DNA of 64,000 nucleotides from Athripsodes cinereus (lineage: Eukaryota; Arthropoda; Insecta; Trichoptera; Leptoceridae). The translations under genes and the position numbers were made by a program. The stretch covers positions 3,782,001 to 3,846,000 of the forward strand of contig OX388314.1 of assembly GCA_947579605.1 (NCBI GenBank), in the 5' to 3' direction. Shown here piece by piece: positions 10,853-21,969 of this stretch (within the stretch, counting starts at the first letter, position 1; each line of letters starts with the position of its first letter). The notes under the pieces were generated by a model, which was not told the origin of the DNA, did not search any database, and saw nothing but the letters and a program-made list of their open reading frames with translations.

Positions 10853-11275
10853 TACCATATTAAATTATTTTTTATGTTATCAAATTATAACATTATATTA
10901 TAAAGAAATTTCTTTCCATAAATCAATCTCATGTATCTCTCTGTTGGTTCAATGAACTGATTGATAAGATAAAATTAATAAATAAATAAATGGTAGTACA
11001 TAATAATAATAATAAATAAAAGAGTTCGTTGCCCGTGCCAACTACTTTCTTTTTCAGCGAATCTTGTCTTTGGACGAGATTTTGTAGTGGTGTTGGCGCT
11101 GTTACCAATACTACCACAATGATAGTACTAGTAATAATAATAAAACTAGCAATGCCCAAAAATGAATCAATTTCACAAACATCATGTTGATCTGCTTTTG
11201 AAGTATGGTAGTAATATTTAAACACGTTTGTATGTTTGAATATAAGTTACATTAACATCACGAATAGCACATTTG
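10853..11275. other. No gene seen
   Basis: AT-rich, with ATT/AAT triplet runs near 10980-11020 and 11130-11150. A 98-codon minus-strand frame here has no recognisable motif. Confidence 0.45.
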
Positions 11276-11425
11276 ACATATAGAATTCAGGGATGAATAA
11301 TGGCGCCTATCCGAAATGTCTTATTTTTATAAGCACGGAGAGGATAGTCTGCATGATGTTTTCTGCTTGTAGTAAGTCAGCTGGCTACCCCGCTAATGGA
11401 AATGCCGTGGTGATGTTTATGTAGC
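11276..11425 (+). repeat. R240 copy
   Basis: GCACGGAGAGGATAGTCTGC and CAGCTGGCTACCCCGCTAAT then GCCGTGGTGATG are the 3' half of R240 in plus orientation. Confidence 0.6.
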
Positions 11426-11819
11426 ATCTTCTAACGATTACACCACCTTGAATGCTTATAGTAATAGAAAATCATACACCCTTTATTCGAACTTTTGACT
11501 TCTGACATTATTTCTGGATGACTTTTTATGACACGTTATGATATAATATGAACTATTCATATCAAAAAATTAATACAAAGTTATCTGTTCAAAATTTGTA
11601 TTAACATTAACTAACAAAACAAAAACTAATAAGTAAATAAAATATGCATTTATAAAATGTTATTCAACAATGTGAAAACTGAAGCATTAAATTGAATGAT
11701 AGGTTTGTACACGTTTGTTACCACTGTCTTAATCACCACTATTGTTTTGCTATCCAATAATATACTATATATATGTATATATATATTCGTTACCAACTTG
11801 TAATTTCTTTATTTTTAGC

Positions 11820-11970
11820 TAGCCTGATGATAGGAGCGGAAACTCTTGAATGCCGGCTCGCCAATAAAAAGTCACTGTGAATATACTATAGATAAGTGTT
11901 TTATTTATAATTAATTCAACATGAATTTCCACCAAGTACCGTCGGTCGAAAATATCAACTTTTTAAATGA
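11820..11970 (+). repeat. Penelope-like tail: CTGATGA motif plus conserved AT-rich module
   Basis: CCTGATGATAGGAGCGGAAAC (11823-11843) is followed by GTGTTTTATTTATAATTAAT and then ATTTCCACCAAGTACCGTCG (11926-11945). The second block recurs at 31.03, 31.52 and 37.21 kb. The first resembles the CTGATGA-stem-GAAA motif at 23.09 kb. Penelope-like elements are known to carry hammerhead motifs in their terminal repeats; assignment here is inference. Confidence 0.4.
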
Positions 11971-12537
11971 TAAATACTTCGTATGAAATCATTTTATTTT
12001 ATCGAAAATATTTGGACCTAGATGTTGCCACTTTTTATAATGCCAATTAACTTCCCTATTTTTCCGGCAGGTTTATAAAAATTCGATATTTGATTACGAT
12101 ACAAACAACATATTTTTGTTCATTTAAAACCTAATTTTAATTTGAACTAAGCTGGGTTAAAAACAAATTTGTTAGTAAAGTATAAAAACTAGTGAGGCAG
12201 ACGCGAAACCTGTTGTGAAGTTAAACGGATGACTCTATATGATAGTGTGCCTACATACTTCATACTGTGATATTGACATTCATATTAATGCAATAATGAT
12301 GTGAAAACTTGTTTTAAATTATTATTAATATCTTATTGACCTTTAATAGATAAAGTATTGAATAATTAATATATATAATTTCATATATTTGATTTCAAAT
12401 TTTATTATTATTACATAGTGTAGGTATAGTGTTTTCTTTCTTTAAACGTACTTTGATATATACATTTTTATTTTATTTTCCCTTATGAGTTAAGCTTTTG
12501 CTGCACTAAAAAGCTCGTATTTTTTTTTCCTTTCCTT
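11971..12537. other. No gene seen
   Basis: AT-rich, without recognisable repeat or coding features. Confidence 0.45.
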
Positions 12538-12780
12538 CCAACTAATAGGGTAACTCAGCGGATAAACTACATGCAAAAAAATAACGGAATGTGTGAAATG
12601 GTTTTTCATCATTTCATTTAAAAATAATCATTTAACACCGATGACAAACGATTCTACAAAATCTTTCATGAAAAATTGAAATGAAGAGGAAAACTAAAAT
12701 AATGCTACACTTATTGAATACTAGAAAACTTGCAGAAAAGGGTGGGTTGCCTATTTTATTCTGGAGAATTTTTATTTACA
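12538..12780 (-). repeat. R240 copy, strongly diverged
   Basis: TAGGGTAACTCAGCGGATAAAC at the left and GAAAACTTGCAGAAAAGGGT, TGCCTATTTTATTCTGGAG at the right are the two ends of R240. The middle is hardly recognisable. Confidence 0.45.
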
Positions 12781-13339
12781 GCTCATGTCAAACTCTACAA
12801 CTTGTTTAATACTTTAATCCTGTATATCGGGTAATCAATAAACACGATACATAAAATACACACATTGTGTGATCTCTGAGTTGATATTATAATCTAATAT
12901 AATATTTATTTTAATTATAAATTTGATCGCGGTTAATCCACTTTCTTAAGTCTTCTATGAACCATAACATTAAACATTTATGATCGAACATCCGATAATC
13001 TTAAAAATCATAAATTACAATTTAGATTATAGTAAAACTATACCTTGATCTTCGAATAAACAATTTACGTTGATATTAATTCAACAAGCCTTCATCCGGT
13101 CTATTCTAATCGCTTATGAAATTTCTTAGATTTAGCATGTCTATTGGCATCTTTAATTAATCGTAATAAATGAGACTTTATAAGTGTAGAATAAACTACT
13201 GGGTATTAAGAATATGAAAAGAATATCACTCAACGGAATATTGCTTTTATTTAAAATTATTTAATTGTACTACTATATTGCTTCCTTTTTCGCCCATCGA
13301 TTTATTGTTTTGATGATACCTATATTATACTTCCTTAAT
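12781..13339. other. No gene seen
   Basis: AT-rich, featureless on inspection of both strands. Confidence 0.45.
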
Positions 13340-13470
13340 TCAGTGATAAGGTATGTTGCCCATCCTGATTGTCTAAAATTTTATTGGCACGGATAGGACA
13401 ATTTGTATGTTTTTTTTTAATGTGATAAGTCTAACTAGCTTATTTGTGGAATAACTACAGCATGATGGTA
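13340..13470 (+). repeat. R240 copy, diverged
   Basis: GATAAGGTATGTTGCCCATC, CTGATTGTCTAAAATTTTAT, GGCACGGATAGGACAA and a decayed end lead to GCATGATGGTA. Confidence 0.5.
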
Positions 13471-14210
13471 AAGATTAATGGACAACATACATCTTGGGGA
13501 GTGACATGTTTTGTACGCTATTTTTTTTCAAATTGAGGATAATATAAAAACGTCATAATAAACATATTATTTTACATTAAATATATTCTATAGGCATTAT
13601 ACAATTTTGCATATCCACAAAGTAAATAAATATATTTTGAATATTTGTATACTCAAACGTGGTATCCATCATTGTAGGCCAGGCCGTTTATAATATGTGC
13701 TCATCATACAAGTCATTGTTATCCCAAAAAAAATCCTACAAAGGTTTTTAATATTGAATCTAGTGATCAGTCTGCCTGTCTAAATAAAAAAGCTTTTTTT
13801 TTTAACACTATAAAGCGCATTGAATGAACTGAATCCATAGGTTATTAACAGCCAGATACTCCTAAGTACAGAATATGTTTATTAATCCTTAATTACTCGC
13901 ACGAAGAAAATTACATAACTGCTCGCATGGGGTCACCGGTGACCCCAAATTGCATGATTTTTTTTTATTTTTTAAATGTTATATAGTAAATAAAACTTGT
14001 TTATTATAAAGTGGTTTATTAATTCTATTATATTTAAAAGGAATAACATGAACTTAATATCTAATTAAACTAAAAAAGCTAAATTAAATTAATTATCAGA
14101 AATTAATAACTTTTACTTATACTGAGATCAAAGTTAAAATTTAAGAATATATTTTTAAGGAATTCTCCAAATCACTTTTAATACACTGTTGACAGTATAT
14201 TTGAGAGTGA

Positions 14211-14877
14211 TCATTGCACATAAACTTTGCGCATTTTGTTGGTGTTTTTGATTTTTTTTTCGCGGGCAGTTGTTTCAACGCCCATGTTTAGCAGTTGTTG
14301 GTGGGACGCGGTTTTCCAACTCATGCACTTCCAAAACCGTTTTTTTACAATCTTAGGAGTTGCACTGACTTCAACTTGTCGTTTCTGGTGATTATGAACA
14401 AGTTCAATAGACAATCGCCGCAAAAAATGACGCCTCACATGAGTACGTGATTTGTTGGTATTTGCTCGATGTCTCTCTCTGGTTTCAATCCTGGGATTGG
14501 TTTGCAGCAATTATCTCTTTAATTCTTCTCCTCCACTCCTCCCTGTCTTGTGCGGTTCTTTTGAATTCTGCATATGATGAGCAGCGCATGTCCACCAGCA
14601 GGTCCTCCAGGTACTCTCGGCGTGGGCGTCCCCTAGAGTTTGTCCCCTCGGTCATACCCTCCATTACGGCATGCAAGAGGCCTTCTTGTCGTATTACATG
14701 GCCGATCCACCTTGCACGCCTTTCTGACAAAATCTTGAGCAGGTGCCTTCCTCCTTCGATTCTTTGATGTACAACGAGTGCATTTATAAGATGGAAAAAA
14801 AATGCCTAACGGCCATCGTTTGGTTCGCTTTCCTACGCTGTATGTACCACACAAGTAATCATTGGTATCCATTTCTT
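14211..14877 (-). pseudogene. piggyBac-like transposase remnant, C-terminal part, split
   Basis: Read on the minus strand, 14877-14761 gives DTNDYLCGTYSVGKRTKRWP then, after a frameshift, IFFHLINALVVHQR. This is the stretch following the DDD catalytic core of piggyBac transposases. After the inserted LINE end, 14480-14330 gives NTNKSRTHVRRHFLRRLSIE then LVHNHQKRQVE, the region leading into the C-terminal cysteine-rich domain. Most of the protein, including the catalytic aspartates, is absent, so the element cannot move itself. The arginine-rich block RTHVRRHFLRRL is typical of the family. Confidence 0.7.
14487..14760 (-). pseudogene. LINE C-terminal fragment inserted in the piggyBac remnant
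   Basis: The minus strand codes for LLKILSERRARWIGHVIRQE, MEGMTEGTNSRGRPRREYLE and TAQDREEWRRRIKEIIAANQ then a stop. This is the standard tail of a jockey/RTE-like LINE polyprotein (RW.GH..R, GRPR, AQDR..WR). The frame is open for 81 codons. ACATC-containing 10-mers near both borders (about 14477 and 14764) may be a degraded target duplication. Confidence 0.8.
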
Positions 14878-15139
14878 TTTAGGTAATAATAATAAACAAA
14901 AAAATACGTAAAATAAATAACTCATATCTTTCAAAAAAGTAACGTAATTACTCGCATGGGGTCAACGTTCAAGAGCGCAGCGACGCGCCCTTTCACTCCC
15001 GTGACTAAGTCGCTATTGGAAGACAAACTTCGACCCGGGTTATGAAGCTAGCGAGGGCGCGGGGAAATTCGAGAAGCAGCAAATGCTTCATTTTTTAATG
15101 CGAAATTGCTTTGACCCCATGCGACTAATTAAGGGTTAA

Positions 15140-15519
15140 CAGCCAGATAAATTGAATCTGAATACACAATAATGTTGTTACCTGATAAATCTTTCGAATT
15201 ACTTGACCACATAACTAGGCATACCATTCAAAACCAAACAAATATTTGATGAATACTTTCCAACATTTTATAGATTCATAATATAACAATTTTATTTCAA
15301 TTTACCAAAACATTAATTTTAATACTTTGATTATATCACTTTCAAATATTTCTTTGTGCATTATGGTTACGTGGGACAGGTAGTACAGTATTGTGTCTGC
15401 ATTCTTTTCAATAAAAGTATCTACGTCCAAGTCTACTTATTTACTTACTGTTCATATTTTTCATTCACTTCTGAAGAATCGTACACAAACTTAAGCTCAT
15501 TTCACATTTAGAGATACGT
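15140..15519. other. No gene seen
   Basis: AT-rich; nothing recognised. Confidence 0.45.
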
Positions 15520-15750
15520 GTCGGCTACCAATCAGATACTAAGTTTTCTAGAACATTTTTTATATGAGATTAATCTGGATTTGAAACACGTCCAAATATA
15601 TCCCAGACACCAGAGACCCTCACAGTAAGTTATACGTTCGTGTTGTGAAGATTGAGTAAGTAAGTCGGCAGTGGGTGGAATTGAACCAGCGAGTCTCGAT
15701 TTAAAGTCCGTAACTCTCAGATTTTCCACCACACCCACCCTTTTTAATAT
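15520..15750 (-). mobile_element. tRNA-like SINE, third type
   Basis: On the minus strand GTGGGTGTGGTGGAAAATCT, then GAGTTACGGACTTTAAATCG, then the B box TGGTTCAATTCCACCCAC form a tRNA-like head about 75 nt long. A non-tRNA body with GTGAGGGTCTCTGG and ATTTGGACG follows. Only one copy is seen here. Confidence 0.55.
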
Positions 15751-16770
15751 ATTTAAAAAAGTTATACTAGCCATTTTCAGTTATAAATGTGGGTCAACTT
15801 AAACAAAAAAAAAATTGTGTTATTGCTGTGATCGGTGGTAAATTGACAATACTTATTGAATTACATTATAAAATAATGAATTATCTTTAACTATGAGAAG
15901 CATTAGTTTTTTTTTTTTAATTTTTATAATTATGTTATTGAAAGAACAATATCTAAATATCTCCCAATACAATGATATTTTTTTAACTATTTTACATAAA
16001 AGCCGTTTCGAAATGTTATATTGAAATATATTTAATCGACGAAAGTACAATGCACGATAAAATTATTAAATAACAAAACTGTAAAAATATCTATGAACTA
16101 ACATAATATTTCATCTAAAACATATTAAAACGATACATTTTCTATGGAGAACGAGTCATATGTATACATGAGCAAATAGTTATATTGACACAATAAATCG
16201 GCAACTGGTCGAATTCTTACTATCAATGATTATTTTATAAGTTTGTGAAAAGGGCTTAATAATTACATACTATGCAATTCAATATCTATTTTAATATCTG
16301 TCATAAGGCGGATCGGTTAACAGTTACTGATTGTTAACTGATTGCCCAACGGAGGTAAAAGGCACACCGACTAACAGTCTATATACTTTATATAATTTAC
16401 TTACTACTTGTTATTTATTTTCATACATATTGACACCTTTCCCTTTACATTTTACTTTCAATAATCTAACAATAACTTTAATCTATCCATCAGCGATCTA
16501 TTGATTTATCTACTTAGTACTTAATATCAATCGCTATCATTACTATCGATCTTGAGAATGTATTTTACAGTGTCTTTTACGTGATTCTCTTAAAGTTTTC
16601 AAGAGCCACTATGGATAGGTTTTTAAAGCTCTTTTTTACTACAGGTGTCAGTTAATTTTTATTTATAATCGATGAGGCAAGGCTTTATTTTTACTATATA
16701 TTGTGCAGAAAGAAAGCTTTATGAGTTGAGTTTACAATAAAAAAATGTATGAGTAGTGACGTATAGGAAT

Positions 16771-16772
<2 letters not shown>
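15751..16772. other. No gene seen
   Basis: AT-rich; a small repeat with TTAACTGATTGCC at 16310-16370 is the only local feature. No coding signal. Confidence 0.45.
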
Positions 16773-16848
<76 letters not shown>

Positions 16849-17012
16849 TATATCTGGGTTTTGTTATAAACCCAAATACAACCTTATACACCTTTCACAG
16901 TAAGCTAAAAGCTTGTGTCGTGAAAGGGGAGTTTGCCGGCACCTGGGATCGAACCCCGGACCCCTTGATCACAAGGCCGCGACTCTACCTCCAGACTACC
17001 GACGAACTCAAT
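16773..17012 (-). mobile_element. SINE1, near-complete, with 69-base A tail
   Basis: Read on the minus strand it opens GTTCGTCGGTAGTCTGGAGG (A-box-like), continues through CGCGGCCTTGTGATCAAGG and has a perfect B box in GGGGTTCGATCCCAGGTGCC. A body with GCTTTTAGCTTACTGTG and GGGTTTATAACAAAACCC follows. It ends in an uninterrupted run of 69 T on the plus strand (16773-16841), i.e. a poly(A) tail. Such a clean long tail implies a recent insertion. The head is tRNA-derived, so it would be transcribed by RNA polymerase III and moved by a LINE in trans. Confidence 0.9.
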
Positions 17013-18500
17013 ATAGAACTCCTCAGTTAACTAATATTTATAATTTGCTGTCTTTGCTCACCTCACAAGAAACGTAATAAGTAATTAATTTGTATTTTTT
17101 ATAGAAAAGACGCAATTTAAATTTACGACAAAATGTTGAGTACCGTAGCCAAACCTTTTTTTTCTTTTTTTAATTAGAAAAAGATTGTATAGTTATGAAG
17201 TATACTCGAAAATATATAGAAAATAGTACCTGCGAAAAAGTTTTCCTATAGAGCAAAAAATTTAGCATTTTTAATACTCAAGCATTTTTATATTAGTTTT
17301 TGAGTCACTTATAAAAGACAGATATTCGTTTAAGAAAGGTAAATAATACTTATATCATTATCGAAATATTTAATAAAAAACCAGATGCCAAACATTCTTA
17401 AATAAACCAGCAAACTTTGCTGGTTTATGTGCCGATTTTTTTTATCTATTTGTATTACCTATGTATTGTAATAACTGTATGTTTGCGTAAACTATAAAAT
17501 AAAAATAAAATAAATAAATAAATAAATTATCATTTTTTGTGCACAGATGTAACATGTCACATAAGATATTTGAGAATGTATTTATACCAACATAATCGAT
17601 TCTTAAAAAGCACATGTCCACCAAGGACATCTTCTGAATTAATTTAAAATTAGTTAATTAATTGAGAGCCTCAAACTTTCAAAACCTGTTTTCTCTAAAC
17701 TGTCAAATGTGGACATGTGTCTTCTGTGCTTTAAACCATCGATATATCGAACTTAAAGACCATATTTATGTATCTCTGTTATCATAACATCTATGAAATG
17801 AACACTATCATAATGAATGTGTTTTTGTATCACCTGTACAGACACTTGTTAGTAAATAGAGGTGATAGAAAAGTTGCACAGACTTAACCACTATGCCACA
17901 GGGCAAATTGTAAATATAGAAAAGATGTAGAAAGTAATTATTATTAATGTGTATGAAATTAGTTATTATCATGTATAACAAAACTTGAATATTTATATTT
18001 GTAGAAAAAGTGATACTTTTTAATAGACTTGTTTGGAAAATTGTATCATTAATTGTTTGATGTATGTTTTGAAATAAATATTGTGTATTTACTTGAAAGT
18101 AGGCGGATGATATTGTCAAAGTAGTGGGAAAAAGAAGATTTGAGTTGCTCTAGAGTCTAGATCTCTAGATAGATGAAAATGGAAGAGAATTGAAAAGGTC
18201 TATATCGAACAGTGGAGAATTTAGCACTTAGTATTTATCGTGTATCAGTGCAATATATTTGTACCTACTTGCATCCGCTGAATACCTCAAAAAGAGAAGT
18301 GTCATTTTGAAATATGAATATGTAAAGTTCAATCTTTTGAGCATCGGTTTGTGGTGGAAGTTGTTGATAATAATAATATGCCAAAATAATACACTCTTTT
18401 TAAGTTACGCAGAAACTTTCAAACTGATACACAAATATAATAAATTAAAATTATATTTGTAGATATACATTAATAAACTGATTGGATTTGAAAATGACAG
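17013..18500. other. No gene seen; weak old SINE at ~17800-17920
   Basis: Around 17880-17910 the minus strand reads CTGTGGCATAGTGGTTAAGT, an A-box-like tRNA head without a clear B box. The remainder is AT-rich and featureless. Confidence 0.4.
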
Positions 18501-18502
18501 TT

Positions 18503-18600
18503 CACCACCCAAACGATGGAGGGATAGCTGAGCATCCATCACTCAGGAGCAGGTTCTGAGAACAACAGGACAGAATCCTAACCAAAAAAGAAGAAGATTT
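18503..18600 (+). pseudogene. LINE C-terminal fragment
   Basis: One frame gives PPKRWRDS, a stop, then ASITQEQVLRTTGQNPNQK, followed by an AAGAAGAAGA tail. This resembles the GRPP.RW.D....T...W...AQDR tail of LINEs, much shortened. Confidence 0.45.
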
Positions 18601-18904
18601 TAAGTCGAAACTGGAGGTGCAGTTACAGAAAAAATTAACAAAATCCAGATATATTTTTCTAAACATTTTCATGAAATCAGATATCTTTAAGACGTTACTG
18701 TGAAGACTTTATTGTAACCACACACTGTTCATCGTAATAATTCGTCAAAAATATAATATAATTATCCATCATGCAAGCAATACAATTTCTCTTTCATAAA
18801 AATATTCACAAATTATCTTTTTGGACATATTTTTGAAACTCATTAATTTATTATTCTAAATTTTAGACTTTGAAAAGTAAAGTGAATTTAGAACAGTGGA
18901 CATT

Positions 18905-18990
18905 GTTTTCATCATCTTCCCATCACGCCGCTTCCCTTTTGATGTAGGCAGAAAGGATCAAGCGTCATTTATTTCTTTACACCCTTTTTG
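18905..18990 (-). repeat. LINE-A 3' end fragment
   Basis: CCCATCACGCCGCTTCCCTT and GGCAGAAAGGATCAAGCG are the inverted 3' terminus of LINE-A (compare 37.68 kb). Only about 80 bp remain. Confidence 0.65.
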
Positions 18991-19724
18991 CAGATATTTA
19001 AGGTATACATCCATTAGCGGATGCAACGTAAGTAGTCTGTGAGAATAGGTTAGATTTACGATCCGTCTTCTTTGCCTACGCAACAATAAAGAAAAAGATA
19101 ATAAAATTGAAAAATAGAAAATCTCAGCACATAACTGTGATAACATACATATCTATCTACATACAAAAACAACAACAAAAAACTCACGAATAATTTTGAT
19201 TAAAACTAAATAAAACGATAAGAGTATTACTTTATATGGGAACTTTATGTTTATTCATTTCAAAAGAAATAAGGCTCGTTTATTGAAGGTATTATATTAC
19301 TTTTAATTTGGTATATAAAATGGTTTCTATATATAATTGTAACCATATAATTTAATTACATATTAAAAGAACTTCTTACATGAACTTGAACTGACCAGTC
19401 TAGTTGACGTATGACACACCCAAATTAATATATGCAGACTTTCCTTAACACTTTAAATGTCTGTATAACAAAAAATATTTTTTAAATTTTCTTTCTCAGT
19501 TTTGTAAATATGGCGGGAAAAAAATAAAAAACAAAACTATTTTCCTTTATGAAGCATATCACATTTGCTACAATTTGATTGATTACTTTCTTTCAAAGAA
19601 TTTCATATTTATGAAATTTACCAAACATTTTTTTCAACAATTATGATTATAACTTAGAAAATAGTTGTGTAAATCATAATCCAAATTTTCTTGAAATATT
19701 TCCTGTTTAAAGCTTGTTGATAAA
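18991..19724. other. No gene seen
   Basis: AT-rich; nothing recognised. Confidence 0.45.
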
Positions 19725-19910
19725 ACCCAACTCAAAATTATATAAATTTGTATGTCACAATCACAGCACCTACATAATAATAATAAACTTTGTTGTACAA
19801 AATATTTAAACAAAAATAATGAGATTACAACATGGTATATACAAATATTTTGCACAATGGGTGAGTTTATCGCAGGGATGCGATATCTTCCAACTAACCC
19901 AATCATACTT
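19725..19910 (-). repeat. RepC copy
   Basis: TAATAATAAACTTTGTTGTAC at one side and GCACAATGGGTGAGTTTATC, GCAGGGATGCGATATCTTCC at the other are the RepC hallmarks. On the minus strand this reads GGAAGATATCGC...GCGATAAACTC, a short stem, and then an A/T-rich tail, as in retroelement 3' untranslated regions. Confidence 0.6.
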
Positions 19911-20229
19911 AGATCATTATAAGTATTTACATAATTATGTAGGAACACACAAAACACAATTTAAATCGATTTATAGTTAAATGTAAAAGTCGTATTGTTG
20001 ACACGTCATAAAGTATTGTAAGCAAAATGTAAACAAATAAAGTAATAATTTAAACACGCTATTAAAAATATTTACCGGTCAATAAAGCGTTAACTAAGAT
20101 CGAAAGTCATTGTCAATACGCACGCATACATAAGAAAAATCCAGTTATACCACGCACACATACACACATATAAGTACAATACGATACGTAGATACATATA
20201 AGATCATATTAATATTAATAAAACATGTA

Positions 20230-21966
20230 CAGTGGGTGGCCAAATTATTAGGGACAGTACAAAATTTCTTGTATTTTCCAGTTTGATAGAAGTTTTTGAT
20301 CAAATCTTTGGTTGTACCCCACGCAGATATTTTTTATTTAAAAGTGTAAACTGTTGAGATCATAAAAACAACAAGTCACATGATTGAAACTATTTATTTT
20401 TTATGTAAAAAAATATATAATACAATAACTACCGTCTAATCGAACTAATCCTAGTATTTTGCGATGCCACTTTTTGCTTCAATTAGAGCTTCTATACGTC
20501 GAAGAATGCTGTCTTTGCAGAATTTTGCATTCTGTTGAAGCTTCGTATTGTGATGGCATTCTTTGATCAGATTTTCAACCAGCTGGCGCTTGGTTGTGAC
20601 CACGTCCTTGGCAACACCCATTTATTGAGTTCCCACATATTTTCTGTAGGGTTCATGTCAGGTGAGTTGCCCAGCCAGGGCAAAATGGTTATGTTTTTTC
20701 TTCCAGGAATGCAGTGATACTCTTGCCTTTATGAGACGGTGCCGAATCGTAAATAAAGGCTTACTCATCGTGACCACCGAACCATTTTTCAAGCTGCAGA
20801 AGCAGTTGAGTTTCTAGTACTCGCTTATACTGATCCTGTCTCATCGTCCCTTTCACGATGTAAAGGCATCCCATGCCCTTGGCTGAGATGACAAACCATG
20901 CCATGACACTAACCATTGATTTGACTCTTTCCACAACACAGTAAGGGTGGAACCTGCTCCCCAGGACGACGTCAAGCAAATCAAGTTTTTTCGACCAAAA
21001 TCTGGAAAATTGTCGTCGGAGAAGCACACCAGTAAAATATTACAAAAACTTCAAAAATGTGGTATTCTCGAATTTTACAGTACTTAGAAAGTAGTGTTTA
21101 CTCGATTCCAATTCCGGACACTCATATTCCGGTGTTGATTGGACCATTGCAGCCGTTTCTTCTTCATTGTTTTGATAAGGCGTGATTTTATGATTGGCCT
21201 ACAACCAATCAAGTTGTCTTCGGCCAACCGTCTTCTGACTGTCTTATGGAAAATTGCAGATTCTTCATCCTTAGTCATCGTAGTCAGACAGGTCGTACTC
21301 ATTTTCCAATTTTGGAAGCATATATCCCTGATTTTCCTATCGGTACGGGGAGTAATTATTCTTTTTTACTCACATTTGCTGATACGGCTACTTCCAAGGG
21401 TTTGTTTTGAGGCATTTCTATTTTGATTCTGGTGACTTCTGACTCTGTAATTCCTGTTAGATCCGCTGTATGTCTCTGGGAATGTATAGAGTATAATTAC
21501 AAATTTGCATTTCTCTGCATTTTCTTGGAAACGTGTCTGAAGTCTTGCCCATGCGAAATCGAGGCAATTTTGAGGTTATTATCACATGCAATGTTCAAAA
21601 AATTTAAATCCACCACTAAATATATCTAAAATTGCCTAAACAAGAAACAATACTTACTTTTTAATTATTTACTCACAAAAAAACATCACGAAAATCAATT
21701 AAAAAATGTTTTATATGTCTTCAAAACATGAGATGTTTTTAACATGTTTTAAGCAAGCGACGACCGAATAAGAATTTATCTCACTTTTTTCGTAAATGAC
21801 ATAGAGTAGCAGTATTTTGACTTATTAAAAATGATAATAGTGACACCAGCAGTAAAAATAAATTAAAAAAAAACTTATTAAAGTTGATATTTTTTGCTCA
21901 AATAATTCAGCAAAACTGGAAATTACAAATTTTTTAAACTGTCCCTAATAATTTGGCCACCCACTG
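20230..21966 (-). mobile_element. Complete Tc1-like transposon (1737 bp), inactive
   Basis: A perfect 29-bp terminal inverted repeat starts CAGTGGGTGGCCAAATTATT at the left and is mirrored at the right. TA lies at both borders (20228-20229 and 21967-21968), the target of all Tc1/mariner elements. The size and the minus-strand transposase remnant fit a full-length family member. The identical terminal repeats argue that it is not very old, although the coding region is broken. Confidence 0.92.
20460..21590 (-). pseudogene. Tc1-like transposase remnant (DD34E)
   Basis: In order on the minus strand: a helix-turn-helix region around TVRRRLAEDNLIGCRP and QWSNQHRNMSVRNWNRV (21300-21090); the first catalytic Asp in FSDDNF (near 21010); SVMAWFVISAKGMGCLYIVK and TMRQDQYKRVLETQLL (20940-20800); the second Asp in IYDSAPSHKGKS (GAT at 20746-20748); and the Glu in LGNSPDMNPTENMWEL (GAA at 20642-20644). 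The family mark is 34 residues between the second Asp and Glu, and the sequence gives this if a one-base loss is allowed for. Lesions are a TAA at 20761-20763, that frameshift, another near 20990, and several stops in the N-terminal third. It cannot encode an active cut-and-paste enzyme. Confidence 0.88.
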
Positions 21967-21969
21967 TAA

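Larger units (their letters stand above)
13886..15135 (-). mobile_element. Deleted piggyBac-like transposon
   Basis: TTAA stands at both sides (13882-13885 and 15136-15139). The ends are TCCTTAATTACTCGCA and TGCGACTAATTAAGGG, an inverted pair that fits the piggyBac pattern (TTAA target, CCYT terminus). GCATGGGGTCA recurs inside both ends; on the left it forms the palindrome GGGGTCACCGGTGACCCC (13929-13946). Only a C-terminal piece of transposase remains, and a LINE end sits inside it. A 14-bp direct repeat TTAACAGCCAGATA at 13845-13858 and 15136-15149 also flanks the unit, which a plain TTAA insertion does not explain. Confidence 0.75.

Noticed and set aside
16694..16891. Poly-lysine open frame
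   Set aside because: Translation of the SINE1 A tail.
19634..19957. 107-codon minus-strand frame
   Set aside because: Covers a RepC copy and AT-rich DNA, with no recognisable domain.
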